From a virus, in IMG/VR virus record IMGVR_UViG_3300001460_000019, positions 46,876 through 69,200 of that record: DNA of 22,325 nt; one strand, given 5' to 3'. Below are positions 13,517 to 20,842 of this stretch, piece by piece. The position numbers were made by a program, and so were the translations under genes. Each line of letters opens with the position of its first letter. Within the stretch, counting starts at the first letter, position 1. The notes under the pieces were generated by a model. That model ran no database searches. It was not told the origin of the DNA and saw nothing but the letters and a program-made list of their open reading frames with translations.

Positions 13517-14715
13517 CTATTAATTTTATTATATATTGTACACATGTCTTTCGCTGAATAGTTTCTAATATGATCATAGTAGGATAAAAAGTTTTTTGTG
13601 TCTTTCCATGTTAAATGACTGTTTGCTTTTTCTATAATGCTTGTAAAACTTTTTACTTGCGGATATGTTTCAATGTAAGGTTGACATTCTTTTATTATTT
13701 GTGTTCTTATTTCTTTTGGAACAATACCAATATTAAGTGCTTCAGGCCACATAACTAGTACCGGTGAAAATTTAGTAAAGTTATATTCTTTACCATATTT
13801 TAATAAGTCTGGCAATTGATCTAAATTTAATAATTGTATTGCTGACGTTAGTGTTGACTTAATATTACTATATTGTTTAATAGTTTCATTAAATGATTGC
13901 TGTATTTGTTTTGTCTTTTCCCATTTACCAGGCCATCTAATATATTCAAATGTACTACCTATACCATCTGTAGACCAGTTTATATCTACAAGTTTAAACT
14001 TACTAAAAATAGGTATCCATTTAGTTACATCAGTTGTGCCATTTGTAACAATAATAACTTCTATGTTTTTAGCATATGATGTTTGTGAAAGTTTTTGTAT
14101 AAATTCTTTAAACCCATCTAATAATGTTGGTTCGCCACCTGTAAACTTTAATCTTAGTAAGTTTGGTGCCTGCTCTAATAACTCTTGTAAGTTATTTCTA
14201 TCAAAGTCATTGTCTTCACCGGTTGATACTATTAATTCTTTTAGATCATTAGGCACAGGGTATTTTTGCTTTTCTTTTGTATGTAAGGAAGAACTATGTC
14301 CATCACACATTACACACGCAAGATTACATTTGTTACCAAACTTTAGATCTAAAGTTCTAAGTGTTAAGCCACCTTGTTCTTTTATTTTTTGTACCGTTCC
14401 CGGAAATTTATTTTCTATTTCAATTGATTGATTAAGTCTTTTACTTAATGAATATGCTCCGTCTTTTTCATATTGATAACACCTACGACATTCTTTAATA
14501 GGTTTGTTACTTAACATTTTTTCTCTTATATTATTTAGAACGTTATTATTTTTCCATGTATCAATTATTTGATTATTGTACATGTCTGAATCTATTGTAT
14601 CTGAAAAACAACACAATTGCCCGTGTCCTTGTGCTGTATTACATATTTCTGTAAAAGGCAACACACAAAAAGAATTACCGTGTTCTTTAATAAACTTTTG
14701 ATAGTCTTTATGCAT
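13507..14715 (-). CDS. Radical SAM protein with N-terminal Cys-rich (twitch/SPASM-like) region, 402 aa
   Basis: Cytoplasmic iron-sulfur enzyme making a 5'-deoxyadenosyl radical. The 4Fe-4S site is C130-NLA-C134-VM-C137 (NKCNLACVMC), and the SAM-binding GGEP is at 193-196 (FTGGEP), followed by VTNGT. Ahead of the core, FCVLPFTEICNTAQGHGQLC (Cys7... in family terms, Cys35-Cys36) and CRRC (76-79) give a second Cys cluster. The layout Cys-rich N-terminus then core is shared with the gene at 15979-17127 and is typical of marine-phage twitch-domain radical SAM proteins of unknown substrate. AGGTGG lies 9 bases before the ATG, and its start overlaps the preceding gene by 8 bases. Last gene of a three-gene operon; its stop lies in the terminator hairpin. 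Confidence 0.85.
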   Translation of the reverse strand: MHKDYQKFIKEHGNSFCVLPFTEICNTAQGHGQLCCFSDTIDSDMYNNQIIDTWKNNNVLNNIREKMLSNKPIKECRRCYQYEKDGAYSLSKRLNQSIEIENKFPGTVQKIKEQGGLTLRTLDLKFGNKCNLACVMCDGHSSSLHTKEKQKYPVPNDLKELIVSTGEDNDFDRNNLQELLEQAPNLLRLKFTGGEPTLLDGFKEFIQKLSQTSYAKNIEVIIVTNGTTDVTKWIPIFSKFKLVDINWSTDGIGSTFEYIRWPGKWEKTKQIQQSFNETIKQYSNIKSTLTSAIQLLNLDQLPDLLKYGKEYNFTKFSPVLVMWPEALNIGIVPKEIRTQIIKECQPYIETYPQVKSFTSIIEKANSHLTWKDTKNFLSYYDHIRNYSAKDMCTIYNKINSRV

Positions 14716-15991
14716 TCAATGTACCACCTATTACAGGAGTAAGATTCTTTACTGATTTTTTAAACATTGCTTTAGTTATATCGTGATGCTGTGCTTTAGG
14801 TACGCACAAACCACAACCACAAACTTTGTTTGGACAAGTTATCACTGGCATAGTTCCGGTAGCAAACTGTTTTTCTAGTTTGTTTATTATTTGATCACAC
14901 TCAGTAATAGTTCCTATCTCTCCCTTCTTACCTCCAAAATTTGCTCTGCATGTTTGATGATGTAATATTTTATTATACTCTTGTTCAATGTGTAGCCAAT
15001 TCCAATTTATCATGCATGACCATTCTTTATATTCAGTTGAACACGCAAATACAGATTTTTTCCAATCATTAGTATCTAGCTTTACATTGTCTTTCTTATA
15101 TTGATCTTCATCTAGTGTATAAAAAGTTCTTTGCCCACAGCAAGGTCTTCCTAATGCTTTTCTTGTATTGACTTCTTTTGGTTTTGGTGATATTTCTTTT
15201 ACTACTTTTGGTTTTTCTTTTAGAGTATGTACAACTTGTTTTTGTTGTTGTACTTTCTTTTGATCATCTTTATATTCATACTCTGCATCTTTATTTGCAT
15301 CAGGCTTGTTTATTTTTTTGTTTTTATTTGTCCAATAGTTTCTAAACCATGCATGTTGTTCCGGAGTATATCGATGTACATACTTACTATCTTCATAGCT
15401 TTCACCAATGATACGAGGTACAAACTTTATATTATCGTCTGTAAACCTATCAACGAGCTTCATACATTCATCAAAGTATTCTGGTTTAGCATGTACCATC
15501 AAATTAACTTTATATTTGATTCCTGAGTTATGTAACTGATATATTCTTGCAACTACATTATCTTTTATCTTTTGTTTTGCTTCACAATGATAACTTACTG
15601 TAATAGAATCAACAGCTTCTATAAGTTTATCACAATACTTTTGGCTAAATGCTCCATTAGTAGTAACATCAACTAATACGTCTGGATCATTTTGTGCATG
15701 TATGTATTGACACATTTCTAAGAAGTTTGGATTGTTAGTTGGTTCCCCACCTGTAAAACCAATATTCCACTGTCTATCAAAAGTCATTTGTGATTGCATT
15801 AATTTTTTATACTCAAAAACAAATTTACTTGTTTTAATTAATGTTTCTAAACTTGCATGTGAAGAAGTATTGTTGTGTCTATGTGCAGGACAATAGGTAC
15901 AGTCGTAATTACATCTTAATCCTAAATCCCATGTAACTTCAAATGAATAAGGATTTTGTATATCGTTGTCTATTGCTATTACTTTGCCCAT
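14708..15991 (-). CDS. Radical SAM protein with charged linker and C-terminal Cys cluster, 427 aa
   Basis: The core begins at once: C27-NYD-C31-TY-C34 (LRCNYDCTYC) binds the radical 4Fe-4S cluster, and FTGGEP (79-84) and VTTNGAF follow. Residues about 225-278 are a charged, low-complexity Lys/Gln/Glu/Pro linker. Behind it is a second Cys-rich region: RPCCGQ near 284, CST near 318, SCM near 326, QTC near 348, and a dense TCPNKVCGCGLC near 386-397. That arrangement suggests additional Fe-S clusters or a SPASM-like substrate domain, or a zinc knuckle. It overlaps its neighbours by 13 and 8 bases, so the three are expressed together. The order (core first, Cys tail last) is the reverse of its two neighbours. 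Substrate unknown. Confidence 0.85.
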   Translation of the reverse strand: MGKVIAIDNDIQNPYSFEVTWDLGLRCNYDCTYCPAHRHNNTSSHASLETLIKTSKFVFEYKKLMQSQMTFDRQWNIGFTGGEPTNNPNFLEMCQYIHAQNDPDVLVDVTTNGAFSQKYCDKLIEAVDSITVSYHCEAKQKIKDNVVARIYQLHNSGIKYKVNLMVHAKPEYFDECMKLVDRFTDDNIKFVPRIIGESYEDSKYVHRYTPEQHAWFRNYWTNKNKKINKPDANKDAEYEYKDDQKKVQQQKQVVHTLKEKPKVVKEISPKPKEVNTRKALGRPCCGQRTFYTLDEDQYKKDNVKLDTNDWKKSVFACSTEYKEWSCMINWNWLHIEQEYNKILHHQTCRANFGGKKGEIGTITECDQIINKLEKQFATGTMPVITCPNKVCGCGLCVPKAQHHDITKAMFKKSVKNLTPVIGGTLNA

Positions 15992-17127
15992 GTTTCAATT
16001 TCTTTAAACCAAGATTCAAATTCTGGTCTTATGTTTAGTATGTTTGTGTTTCTCACTTTATCAAGTGCATTAATCCAGTTATAAAATTTATGTTGTAATT
16101 GTTTTTCTTTTTTAAAACCTGATTGTGGAATTTTAATATCTTTATTTGTTTCTAACATAGAGTCTGGCAATACCGATCTTACATCTAAGTGTCTTGGAGT
16201 ATATACATAGTTTACATTATGATATACATTATCAAGGTTTTGTTCTTTAATCCATTTTTTAGCTAGTTTAGATTGATCATACGTTGTACAATGTATTGTG
16301 TCTACTATACTTAATCTTGATGCTACTTTAGATAGTTGTTTGATATTTTCTTTTATTGTTTCTAAAGTATATATGCCTCCTCTTGAATATTGATAGACAT
16401 CTTGTTCCCAAGCATCAACACTACATAATAGGTCAACGTTTTTAAACTTTCTTAAAATAGTATCAATATTTTTATTATATAATGTAAGATTAGTAATGAT
16501 TGAAAGATTAATACTACTTCTTCCTATACTTAATAGAAACTCTAAAAATTCAAATAGCATAGGTTCATAAAAAGGTTCCCCGCCTGATATTTCAACTTTG
16601 GTTACTGACTCCCACCATTGTTTACTATTTCTTAACCACCACTTGTCTGGTAACTTATCATATGAACTTATTGCTTTTTTAGGAAACATACCAAGTTCAG
16701 AAAGTTTTTGCTCGTCTTTTACCCAACCGGTTGATCTTTTACTATTACACATTACGCATTTTAAATTACATTTGTTTGAAAAGTCAATTTTTAAAAAGAA
16801 AGGATTGTTATTCTGTTTTCCATGAGCTCCAATTACTGGATTAGAAAAGTGATTAATTTTATGTCTAACTGATCTAGATCTTTTATTTTCTGTTGTTGTT
16901 GCACTGTCTTGAGAAAGACACTGGTCGCATCTACCTTTAGGTAACGGACCGTTAGCTAATGGCTCAATTGCTTTAATGAATTCCGAAGACTGCATCTTTT
17001 TTAGAAAGTCTCCGTCCTTGTCTAGGTTAAATTCCATTGGTTCACCTAAGGCACAACATGGTGTTATTTTCCTGTCATGTCTAAGCCATATATGAGACGT
17101 TCCTGCGTTACACCATTTTTTTGTCAT
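15979..17127 (-). CDS. Radical SAM protein with N-terminal Cys-rich (twitch/SPASM-like) region, 382 aa
   Basis: First gene of the radical SAM operon. N-terminus: a Cys6 in KKWCNAGT, PCCALGEP (Cys24-Cys25) and CDQC (67-70). Core: C120-NLK-C124-VM-C127 (NKCNLKCVMC), ISGGEPFYEP with GGEP at 182-185, and SIITNLTLY. Similar in build to the third gene of the operon (both have IDFSNKCNLKC / LKFGNKCNLAC), which suggests duplication and divergence. Promoter AATAAATA at 17165-17172 with a leader of about 32 bases; AGAG is the weak ribosome binding site. The neighbouring HAD gene ends just upstream but has its own promoter. The family is clear; the product made is not. Confidence 0.86.
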   Translation of the reverse strand: MTKKWCNAGTSHIWLRHDRKITPCCALGEPMEFNLDKDGDFLKKMQSSEFIKAIEPLANGPLPKGRCDQCLSQDSATTTENKRSRSVRHKINHFSNPVIGAHGKQNNNPFFLKIDFSNKCNLKCVMCNSKRSTGWVKDEQKLSELGMFPKKAISSYDKLPDKWWLRNSKQWWESVTKVEISGGEPFYEPMLFEFLEFLLSIGRSSINLSIITNLTLYNKNIDTILRKFKNVDLLCSVDAWEQDVYQYSRGGIYTLETIKENIKQLSKVASRLSIVDTIHCTTYDQSKLAKKWIKEQNLDNVYHNVNYVYTPRHLDVRSVLPDSMLETNKDIKIPQSGFKKEKQLQHKFYNWINALDKVRNTNILNIRPEFESWFKEIETWAK

Positions 17128-17164
17128 AGTTTTTCTCTAGTATTGATATATCTATACGTAAATG

Positions 17165-17172
17165 TATTTATT
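17165..17172 (-). promoter_or_regulatory. Late promoter (AATAAATA) for the radical SAM operon
   Basis: Minus strand AATAAATA, 37 bases before the ATG at 17127. It overlaps the stop codon of the upstream HAD gene (17168-17170). Confidence 0.6.
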
Positions 17173-17764
17173 TGCTGTTTTTGTACGTCTGTGTAACGTA
17201 ATCGTAGATGTCTTTCCAGTTAGCAACCTGGTGTACATTTTTATTTGCGTAGTGAATATTGTAAGCATGTTTCATTAGTACAGGCTTTAATCCAACCTTT
17301 AATGCGTCTTCTAAGTTAGAAATTCTATCGTCAATGTATATTAATCCGCTGTTTTCAAAGTCCATCATAGCATCTAGTTTAGGTGCGCCAGCTGGTAAAC
17401 ATCTTACATCAACAAATACATCAGTGTCAAAGTAATCTTCAATGTTTAGGTAACGATAATATTGTGCAATCGGTTTATCACTTAATGATGTAATAGCAAT
17501 AAAATGATAACCTTCTTCGTGTAGCTTCTTAATATATTCTTCAGACTGTCTCATTGGTTCTAAAACAGAACAAGCCATAGAGGCATTGAACTCTTCTCTT
17601 TTCACAGTAGCTTCTTGTAAAGAAATACCAAACTCGTTTTGTATTTCTGCGTCATGATGTATAACTCCTGTAGAAGAATAGCCTTGCAATTCCATCCACT
17701 TTACGAATGCTGTATGCCAATCAAAGACAACTCCATCAATATCTGTTAAAATTATTTTGTCCAC
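17168..17764 (-). CDS. HAD-family phosphatase, 5'-nucleotidase-like, 198 aa
   Basis: Haloacid-dehalogenase fold phosphatase. Motif I is LTDIDGVVFDW with nucleophile Asp8 and acid Asp10; motif II is FIAITSLSD (Thr92/Ser93); Lys129 in PAGAPKLD fits motif III; motif IV is IYIDDRISN (Asp145, Asp146). The cap between motifs I and II is helical, and the size matches small 5'(3')-deoxyribonucleotidase-like or phage HAD hydrolases. The start codon is GTG (17762-17764) with GGGAGAG five bases before it; an ATG slightly upstream is out of frame. The leader starts with a hairpin at 17782-17801. A nucleotide or sugar-phosphate substrate is likely but unproven. Confidence 0.85.
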   Translation of the reverse strand: MDKIILTDIDGVVFDWHTAFVKWMELQGYSSTGVIHHDAEIQNEFGISLQEATVKREEFNASMACSVLEPMRQSEEYIKKLHEEGYHFIAITSLSDKPIAQYYRYLNIEDYFDTDVFVDVRCLPAGAPKLDAMMDFENSGLIYIDDRISNLEDALKVGLKPVLMKHAYNIHYANKNVHQVANWKDIYDYVTQTYKNSK

Positions 17765-17781
17765 TCTGCTCTCCCATTATT

Positions 17782-17801
17782 TGTAGATTGCTCAACCTAC
17801 A
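17782..17801 (-). promoter_or_regulatory. 5'-terminal hairpin in the HAD leader
   Basis: On the minus strand TGTAGGTT, loop GAGC, AATCTACA: 8 bp including one G-U. It starts at the predicted +1 (about 17800) of the promoter at 17806-17813. Confidence 0.45.
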
Positions 17802-17805
17802 TATA

Positions 17806-17813
17806 TATTTACT
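17806..17813 (-). promoter_or_regulatory. Late promoter (AGTAAATA) for the HAD gene
   Basis: Minus strand AGTAAATA, 41 bases before the GTG start. Confidence 0.5.
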
Positions 17814-17887
17814 GTAATTTAGTAGTAGTCAAACATACCACTTTAATTAATAAACTTCTGTTAATGGATTCTTGCACTAGTTTTAAT

Positions 17888-17895
17888 AATAAATA
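17888..17895 (+). promoter_or_regulatory. Late promoter (AATAAATA) for the PP-loop gene
   Basis: AATAAATA, 22 bases before the ATG at 17918. Leader about 17 bases with AAAAGG as ribosome binding site. Confidence 0.6.
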
Positions 17896-17917
17896 TGTAA
17901 AAGTAAAAAGGTAAAAA

Positions 17918-18577
17918 ATGATTGTAGAAACATCACAAGATACAATAGAAATAAACGTTGATTCAAACAAAAGAAACATTGGTATAAAGTTGAGCGGTGG
18001 ACTAGATTCATCCATTGTAGCCTATCTAATTTGCTTGTACATACGTGATCATCGACCAGACTGTACCATTGTACCATTTACAGTCATACATGGTTTAAAA
18101 CCTCATAATATATGGTATGCTTCTAAAGTTAAATGGTGGTTAAAAAGAGAGTTCCCTAATGTTAGATGGCATAAAGAACATTTTACAATACATTCAGACG
18201 GTAGTGATTATAACGAACGTATGGAAGAACTACAAAGTATCTTAACTAAAAACAAAATTATAGATTGTAAGTTTAGTGGTGTTACAGCTAACCCTCCAAT
18301 AGAAGTTTATAAACAGTGGTCACCTGATGACCCAAATGACGAACCATCTCCAGGTCGTGATAAAGAACAGAAAAGAAAAGACACAGCACATGGAAGAATA
18401 CTTGTTAATATTGATAAGAAAGGTGTTGCAGAACTTTATAAGAAGTATAACTTAATGGACACTTTATTTAATGTAACAAGGACATGTGAGGAAACAGAAT
18501 TAGATCCTTCAATTACTCCGCATTGTGGTAAATGCTGGTGGTGTGAAGAAAGACTATGGGGCTTTGGTAAACTGTAA
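17918..18577 (+). CDS. PP-loop ATPase with QueC-like zinc tail, 219 aa
   Basis: N-type ATP pyrophosphatase. SGGLDSS at 26-32 is the PP-loop that activates a carboxyl or carbonyl by adenylation. The C-terminus has Cys190, Cys203, Cys206 and Cys209 (HCGKCWWCEERLWGFG), close to the CxxCxxC-x-x-R-x-x-G-(F/L) zinc site of QueC (7-cyano-7-deazaguanine synthase). The middle (GVTANPPIEVYKQWSPDDPN and HGRILVNIDKKGVAELYKKY) fits a QueC/ExsB-like fold: the last part resembles the substrate loop that precedes the zinc site. QueC proper is about 230 residues, so the length fits. No QueD, FolE or clear QueE is in this window, so a 7-deazaguanine role is possible, not shown. It diverges from the HAD gene. 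Confidence 0.8.
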   Translation: MIVETSQDTIEINVDSNKRNIGIKLSGGLDSSIVAYLICLYIRDHRPDCTIVPFTVIHGLKPHNIWYASKVKWWLKREFPNVRWHKEHFTIHSDGSDYNERMEELQSILTKNKIIDCKFSGVTANPPIEVYKQWSPDDPNDEPSPGRDKEQKRKDTAHGRILVNIDKKGVAELYKKYNLMDTLFNVTRTCEETELDPSITPHCGKCWWCEERLWGFGKL

Positions 18578-18593
18578 ATCTTTTTTGAATTAA

Positions 18594-18611
18594 AACTCTA
18601 TATATAGAGTT
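18594..18611. terminator. Palindromic hairpin after the PP-loop gene
   Basis: AACTCTA, loop TATA, TAGAGTT: a perfect 18-base palindrome 17 bases after the stop codon. TTTTT follows only 9 bases later, so termination is likely but not classic. Confidence 0.45.
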
Positions 18612-18631
18612 CTAAGATGTTTTTATGTAGC

Positions 18632-18706
18632 CTACAAGGCGATAACTATTATTACTTGAGTAACAACAAAGACGAGGCATATAGCATAAGCTAACAGACG
18701 CCGTAG
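18632..18706 (+). ncRNA. Candidate structured RNA, three-way junction
   Basis: Closing stem: CTAC (18632-18635) with GTAG (18703-18706), a two-base bulge AA, then GGCG (18638-18641) with CGCC (18699-18702). Inside are two tetraloop hairpins: TTAC-TTGA-GTAA (18652-18663) and TAGC-ATAA-GCTA (18682-18693). The joining segments are A- and G-rich (ACAACAAAGACGAGGCA). The complementarity of all four helices was checked by eye. No known riboswitch or ribozyme consensus was recognised. Strand is assumed from the flanking plus-strand genes. Confidence 0.45.
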
Positions 18707-18890
18707 ATGTACTTTGTTTATTGAATAAACTTTGTTTATTCGTTTAGGTTATGTTTGGTAGTAAGCAACCCAAGAGCACTGCAAGGCAGTCAGGTTTAAA
18801 AAGGCTTTTAAATTTAAGCTACCGTTATAAACAATAATAACCTTAGAAGACTTTAGGTCTTCATTTGTGAAAAAATGTTTTTGATTTTTT

Positions 18891-18925
18891 CCCCGGCTGA
18901 TGCTTAATGCATCCTAAGTCCGGGG
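18891..18925 (+). other. GC-rich nested hairpin
   Basis: CCCCGG (18891-18896) pairs with CCGGGG (18920-18925); inside, GATGC (18899-18903) pairs with GCATC (18909-18913) around loop TTAAT. Six T precede it and only TTTATG follows, so on the plus strand it is a weak terminator candidate at best. It ends 20 bases before the late promoter at 18945 and may insulate that promoter from upstream transcription. Confidence 0.6.
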
Positions 18926-18944
18926 TTTATGCATTCTAGCACTC

Positions 18945-18952
18945 CATAAATA
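18945..18952 (+). promoter_or_regulatory. Late promoter (CATAAATA) for the fourth radical SAM gene
   Basis: CATAAATA, then GTTAT, then ATG: the same 5-base spacing as at 1037, 4026 and 20059. No Shine-Dalgarno in the gap. Confidence 0.6.
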
Positions 18953-18957
18953 GTTAT

Positions 18958-20058
18958 ATGTCTTGGGCACTTAAAACAGATCAAATTACACGTTTACAAA
19001 TAGAGCTTACAAATTATTGTAATGCTGGTTGTCCTCATTGTGCAAGAGTAAACTATTTAAATTCAGATTGGCTTAAAGGATACAAACAAGAATCACCATA
19101 CCCAGTCAGCATAAATTCAACACATTTAAATATAGACAGATACAAAAAAATGATTACAAATGATAAATGGGAAAGTCTACGTGAAATACACTATTGTGGA
19201 AACTATGACGAACCAACTGTACATCCAAAAATTATGCAATTTATTGATTATACTGTAGAATATCTACCACAAGCAAAGTCTATTAGTATTGCTACCAACG
19301 GTGGTACTAGAGATAGAGAATGGTGGAAACAATTAGGAGAAAAAAGCAATCAATTAAAACAAAAAAATATTGATTTAAGAGTTGTATGGGGTATAGATGG
19401 CCTAGAAGATACAAATCATATCTATCGCAAAGGTGTTAATTGGAATAAATTAAAAGAGAATTATACAGCATATAATCAAGCAGGTGGTAATTCAACATGG
19501 CAAATTATTGTATTTGATCATAATGAACATCAATTAAATGAAATTGAATCCAATTATAAAGCCTGGGGATTTAATTCTATTAAAATAATCAACAGCAACA
19601 GAAAAAATCCACAGATTAAAATTGATAAAAGCCCAAAGAAAAAATATATACAGCATGATACTAGCAATCAAATAAAAAATACACCAATTAATAAAAAAAT
19701 ACCACCATTTTCTATGCCCAAAACCACAGCAACAGTAAAAAAAGATACCATTTTTTGCAAGGCTTTAGAAAAAAATAGCATAATTAAACGAAGTCTTTTT
19801 ATCACAGCACATGGATTTATTACTCCTTGCTGTTGGATGGGGACTGATCGTAGCCTCAAAGAAGGTGCTTCATCATTTTCACAAGGACTTGATCCAGAAA
19901 TTCATTCAATTTATTCACAAGATTCAATAACAGATATATTAAATTCAAAGTATTTTTCTCAGCTACAGTCAGCATGGAACAATAGATCCTATATAACCTG
20001 TAATGAAAAATGTTCCACAGCACATAATCCTGATATAAAAAGCATAATTAAAAGGTAA
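18958..20058 (+). CDS. Radical SAM/SPASM-like protein, 366 aa
   Basis: Radical SAM iron-sulfur enzyme with the core at the N-terminus: C21-NAG-C25-PH-C28 (TNYCNAGCPHC). The usual GGEP is replaced: the equivalent position reads YCGNYDEPTVHP, so only the EP is kept. SIATNGG follows. Residues about 215-265 are a Lys/Asn/Pro-rich linker. The C-terminal part has FCKALEKN, FITAHGFITPCCWMG and CNEKCS, the pattern of a SPASM-type domain that holds auxiliary Fe-S clusters (in which a G-x-(I/V)-x-P-C-C strand is typical). It is alone in its transcription unit, with the ATG five bases after a late promoter. Related to, but distinct from, the three radical SAM genes at 13507-17127. Confidence 0.85.
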   Translation: MSWALKTDQITRLQIELTNYCNAGCPHCARVNYLNSDWLKGYKQESPYPVSINSTHLNIDRYKKMITNDKWESLREIHYCGNYDEPTVHPKIMQFIDYTVEYLPQAKSISIATNGGTRDREWWKQLGEKSNQLKQKNIDLRVVWGIDGLEDTNHIYRKGVNWNKLKENYTAYNQAGGNSTWQIIVFDHNEHQLNEIESNYKAWGFNSIKIINSNRKNPQIKIDKSPKKKYIQHDTSNQIKNTPINKKIPPFSMPKTTATVKKDTIFCKALEKNSIIKRSLFITAHGFITPCCWMGTDRSLKEGASSFSQGLDPEIHSIYSQDSITDILNSKYFSQLQSAWNNRSYITCNEKCSTAHNPDIKSIIKR

Positions 20059-20066
20059 TATAAATA
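20059..20066 (+). promoter_or_regulatory. T4-type late promoter (exact TATAAATA) for the nitroreductase-like gene
   Basis: Begins immediately after the stop codon of the radical SAM gene (20056-20058, TAA). CTTTT separates it from the ATG at 20072. AAAAGG lies upstream of the promoter and so would not be in this mRNA. Confidence 0.7.
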
Positions 20067-20071
20067 CTTTT

Positions 20072-20842
20072 ATGAGTATGGATAAAGAAAAAGAGTATAT
20101 TAATACTATTAAAAAGTGCCAACGCAATTGGGACCTAACAAAATCCATACCTCAAGAGCATATTGATCACTGGTTATGGATAGCTCAAAATGCCCCAAGC
20201 AAACAACATGAAGCATATTATGATGTTTATTTTATTCGCAAAGCTGAAGTAATCAAAGAAATGCTAGAATACACATGGGGTTTTACAGCCACAACAACAC
20301 CACCTAGCTGTTGGAGAAATCCACAAATGGGTGCTAATTTTTACATGTGTTTTGTAAGCAAGTATCCAGATACAATGCGTAACTATGAAGTAGATGGCGA
20401 AGGTCGTTCAGAAGAATATCAGGGCAGACGTGATAACTGTTTGGCTTCAATTGGACTGGCAATGGGCTTGATTGCACGTTCGGCCGCGGAAATGGGCTAT
20501 GCAACAGGCTTCAACAAGAACATGAGTTCACCTCCAGACAAGGAATATTGGTGGAAACGTTTGAACATATTGGATGGCGTAAATGATGGTACGAAAGCAC
20601 TGGAATATGGCATAGGCATTGGATATCCACAGCAGGATCTAGAACACACACAGTCAGATCAACATGAAGTATTGATAGGACAAGCCACTGGAGCATGGAC
20701 AGACAATCCGGGTAAAATAGTGGATATAAAACAGATATCCGCAGAAGACAACCAAGGTAACATACACTACCTACCCAAAGAAATTAAATTCCCATCATTT
20801 TCCAAAGAAAATCGCGACATTAAATGTATAGAGATCAAATAG
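20072..20842 (+). CDS. Nitroreductase-like flavoprotein, 256 aa
   Basis: Likely FMN-binding oxidoreductase. NWDLTKSIPQEHIDHWLWIA, then QNAPSKQHEAYYDVYFI, matches the family's N-terminal helix and A-PS-x-x-N/Q-x-x-P-like FMN region (Ala41-Pro42-Ser43). DNCLASIGLAMGLIARSAAE, then MGYATGFNKNM, matches the central helix and the G-(L/Y)-x-(S/T)-G-x-x motif. ALEYGIGIGYPQ fits the (I/L)xGYP block. Two in-frame ATGs exist (20072, 20078); the first is at the predicted mRNA 5' end. Base composition rises sharply inside the gene: 22/60 G+C at 20101-20160 and 31/60 at 20461-20520, back to 21/60 at 20761-20820. Reaction partner unknown; a role together with the radical SAM enzymes is an inference. Confidence 0.78.
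   Translation: MSMDKEKEYINTIKKCQRNWDLTKSIPQEHIDHWLWIAQNAPSKQHEAYYDVYFIRKAEVIKEMLEYTWGFTATTTPPSCWRNPQMGANFYMCFVSKYPDTMRNYEVDGEGRSEEYQGRRDNCLASIGLAMGLIARSAAEMGYATGFNKNMSSPPDKEYWWKRLNILDGVNDGTKALEYGIGIGYPQQDLEHTQSDQHEVLIGQATGAWTDNPGKIVDIKQISAEDNQGNIHYLPKEIKFPSFSKENRDIKCIEIK

Larger units (their letters stand above)
18578..18957 (+). other. 380-base gene-free, structure-rich interval
   Basis: No ORF with a start and ribosome binding site is visible on either strand. Instead there are at least six inverted repeats in order: 18594-18611; a three-way-junction fold at 18632-18706; GTTTATT/AATAAAC at 18716-18730 inside a direct repeat ACTTTGTTTATT (18711-18722 and 18729-18740); AACC...GGTT around ACTGC/GCAGT at 18767-18796; TTTAAAA/TTTTAAA with loop AGGC at 18795-18812; GAAGAC/GTCTTC at 18846-18862; and a GC-rich nested hairpin at 18891-18925. 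It ends in the promoter of the fourth radical SAM gene. Confidence 0.75.

Noticed and set aside
14708-15991. QueE identity for the second radical SAM gene
   Set aside because: QueE would have a modified cluster motif and a shorter length; here a standard CxxxCxxC, a linker and a Cys-rich tail are seen.
17883-18077. Minus-strand ORFs overlapping the PP-loop gene
   Set aside because: Antisense to a gene with clear SGGLDSS and zinc-tail motifs.
18897-18925. Hammerhead ribozyme, suggested by CTGATG next to a stem
   Set aside because: The core would need CTGANGA and a GAAA box, which are absent.
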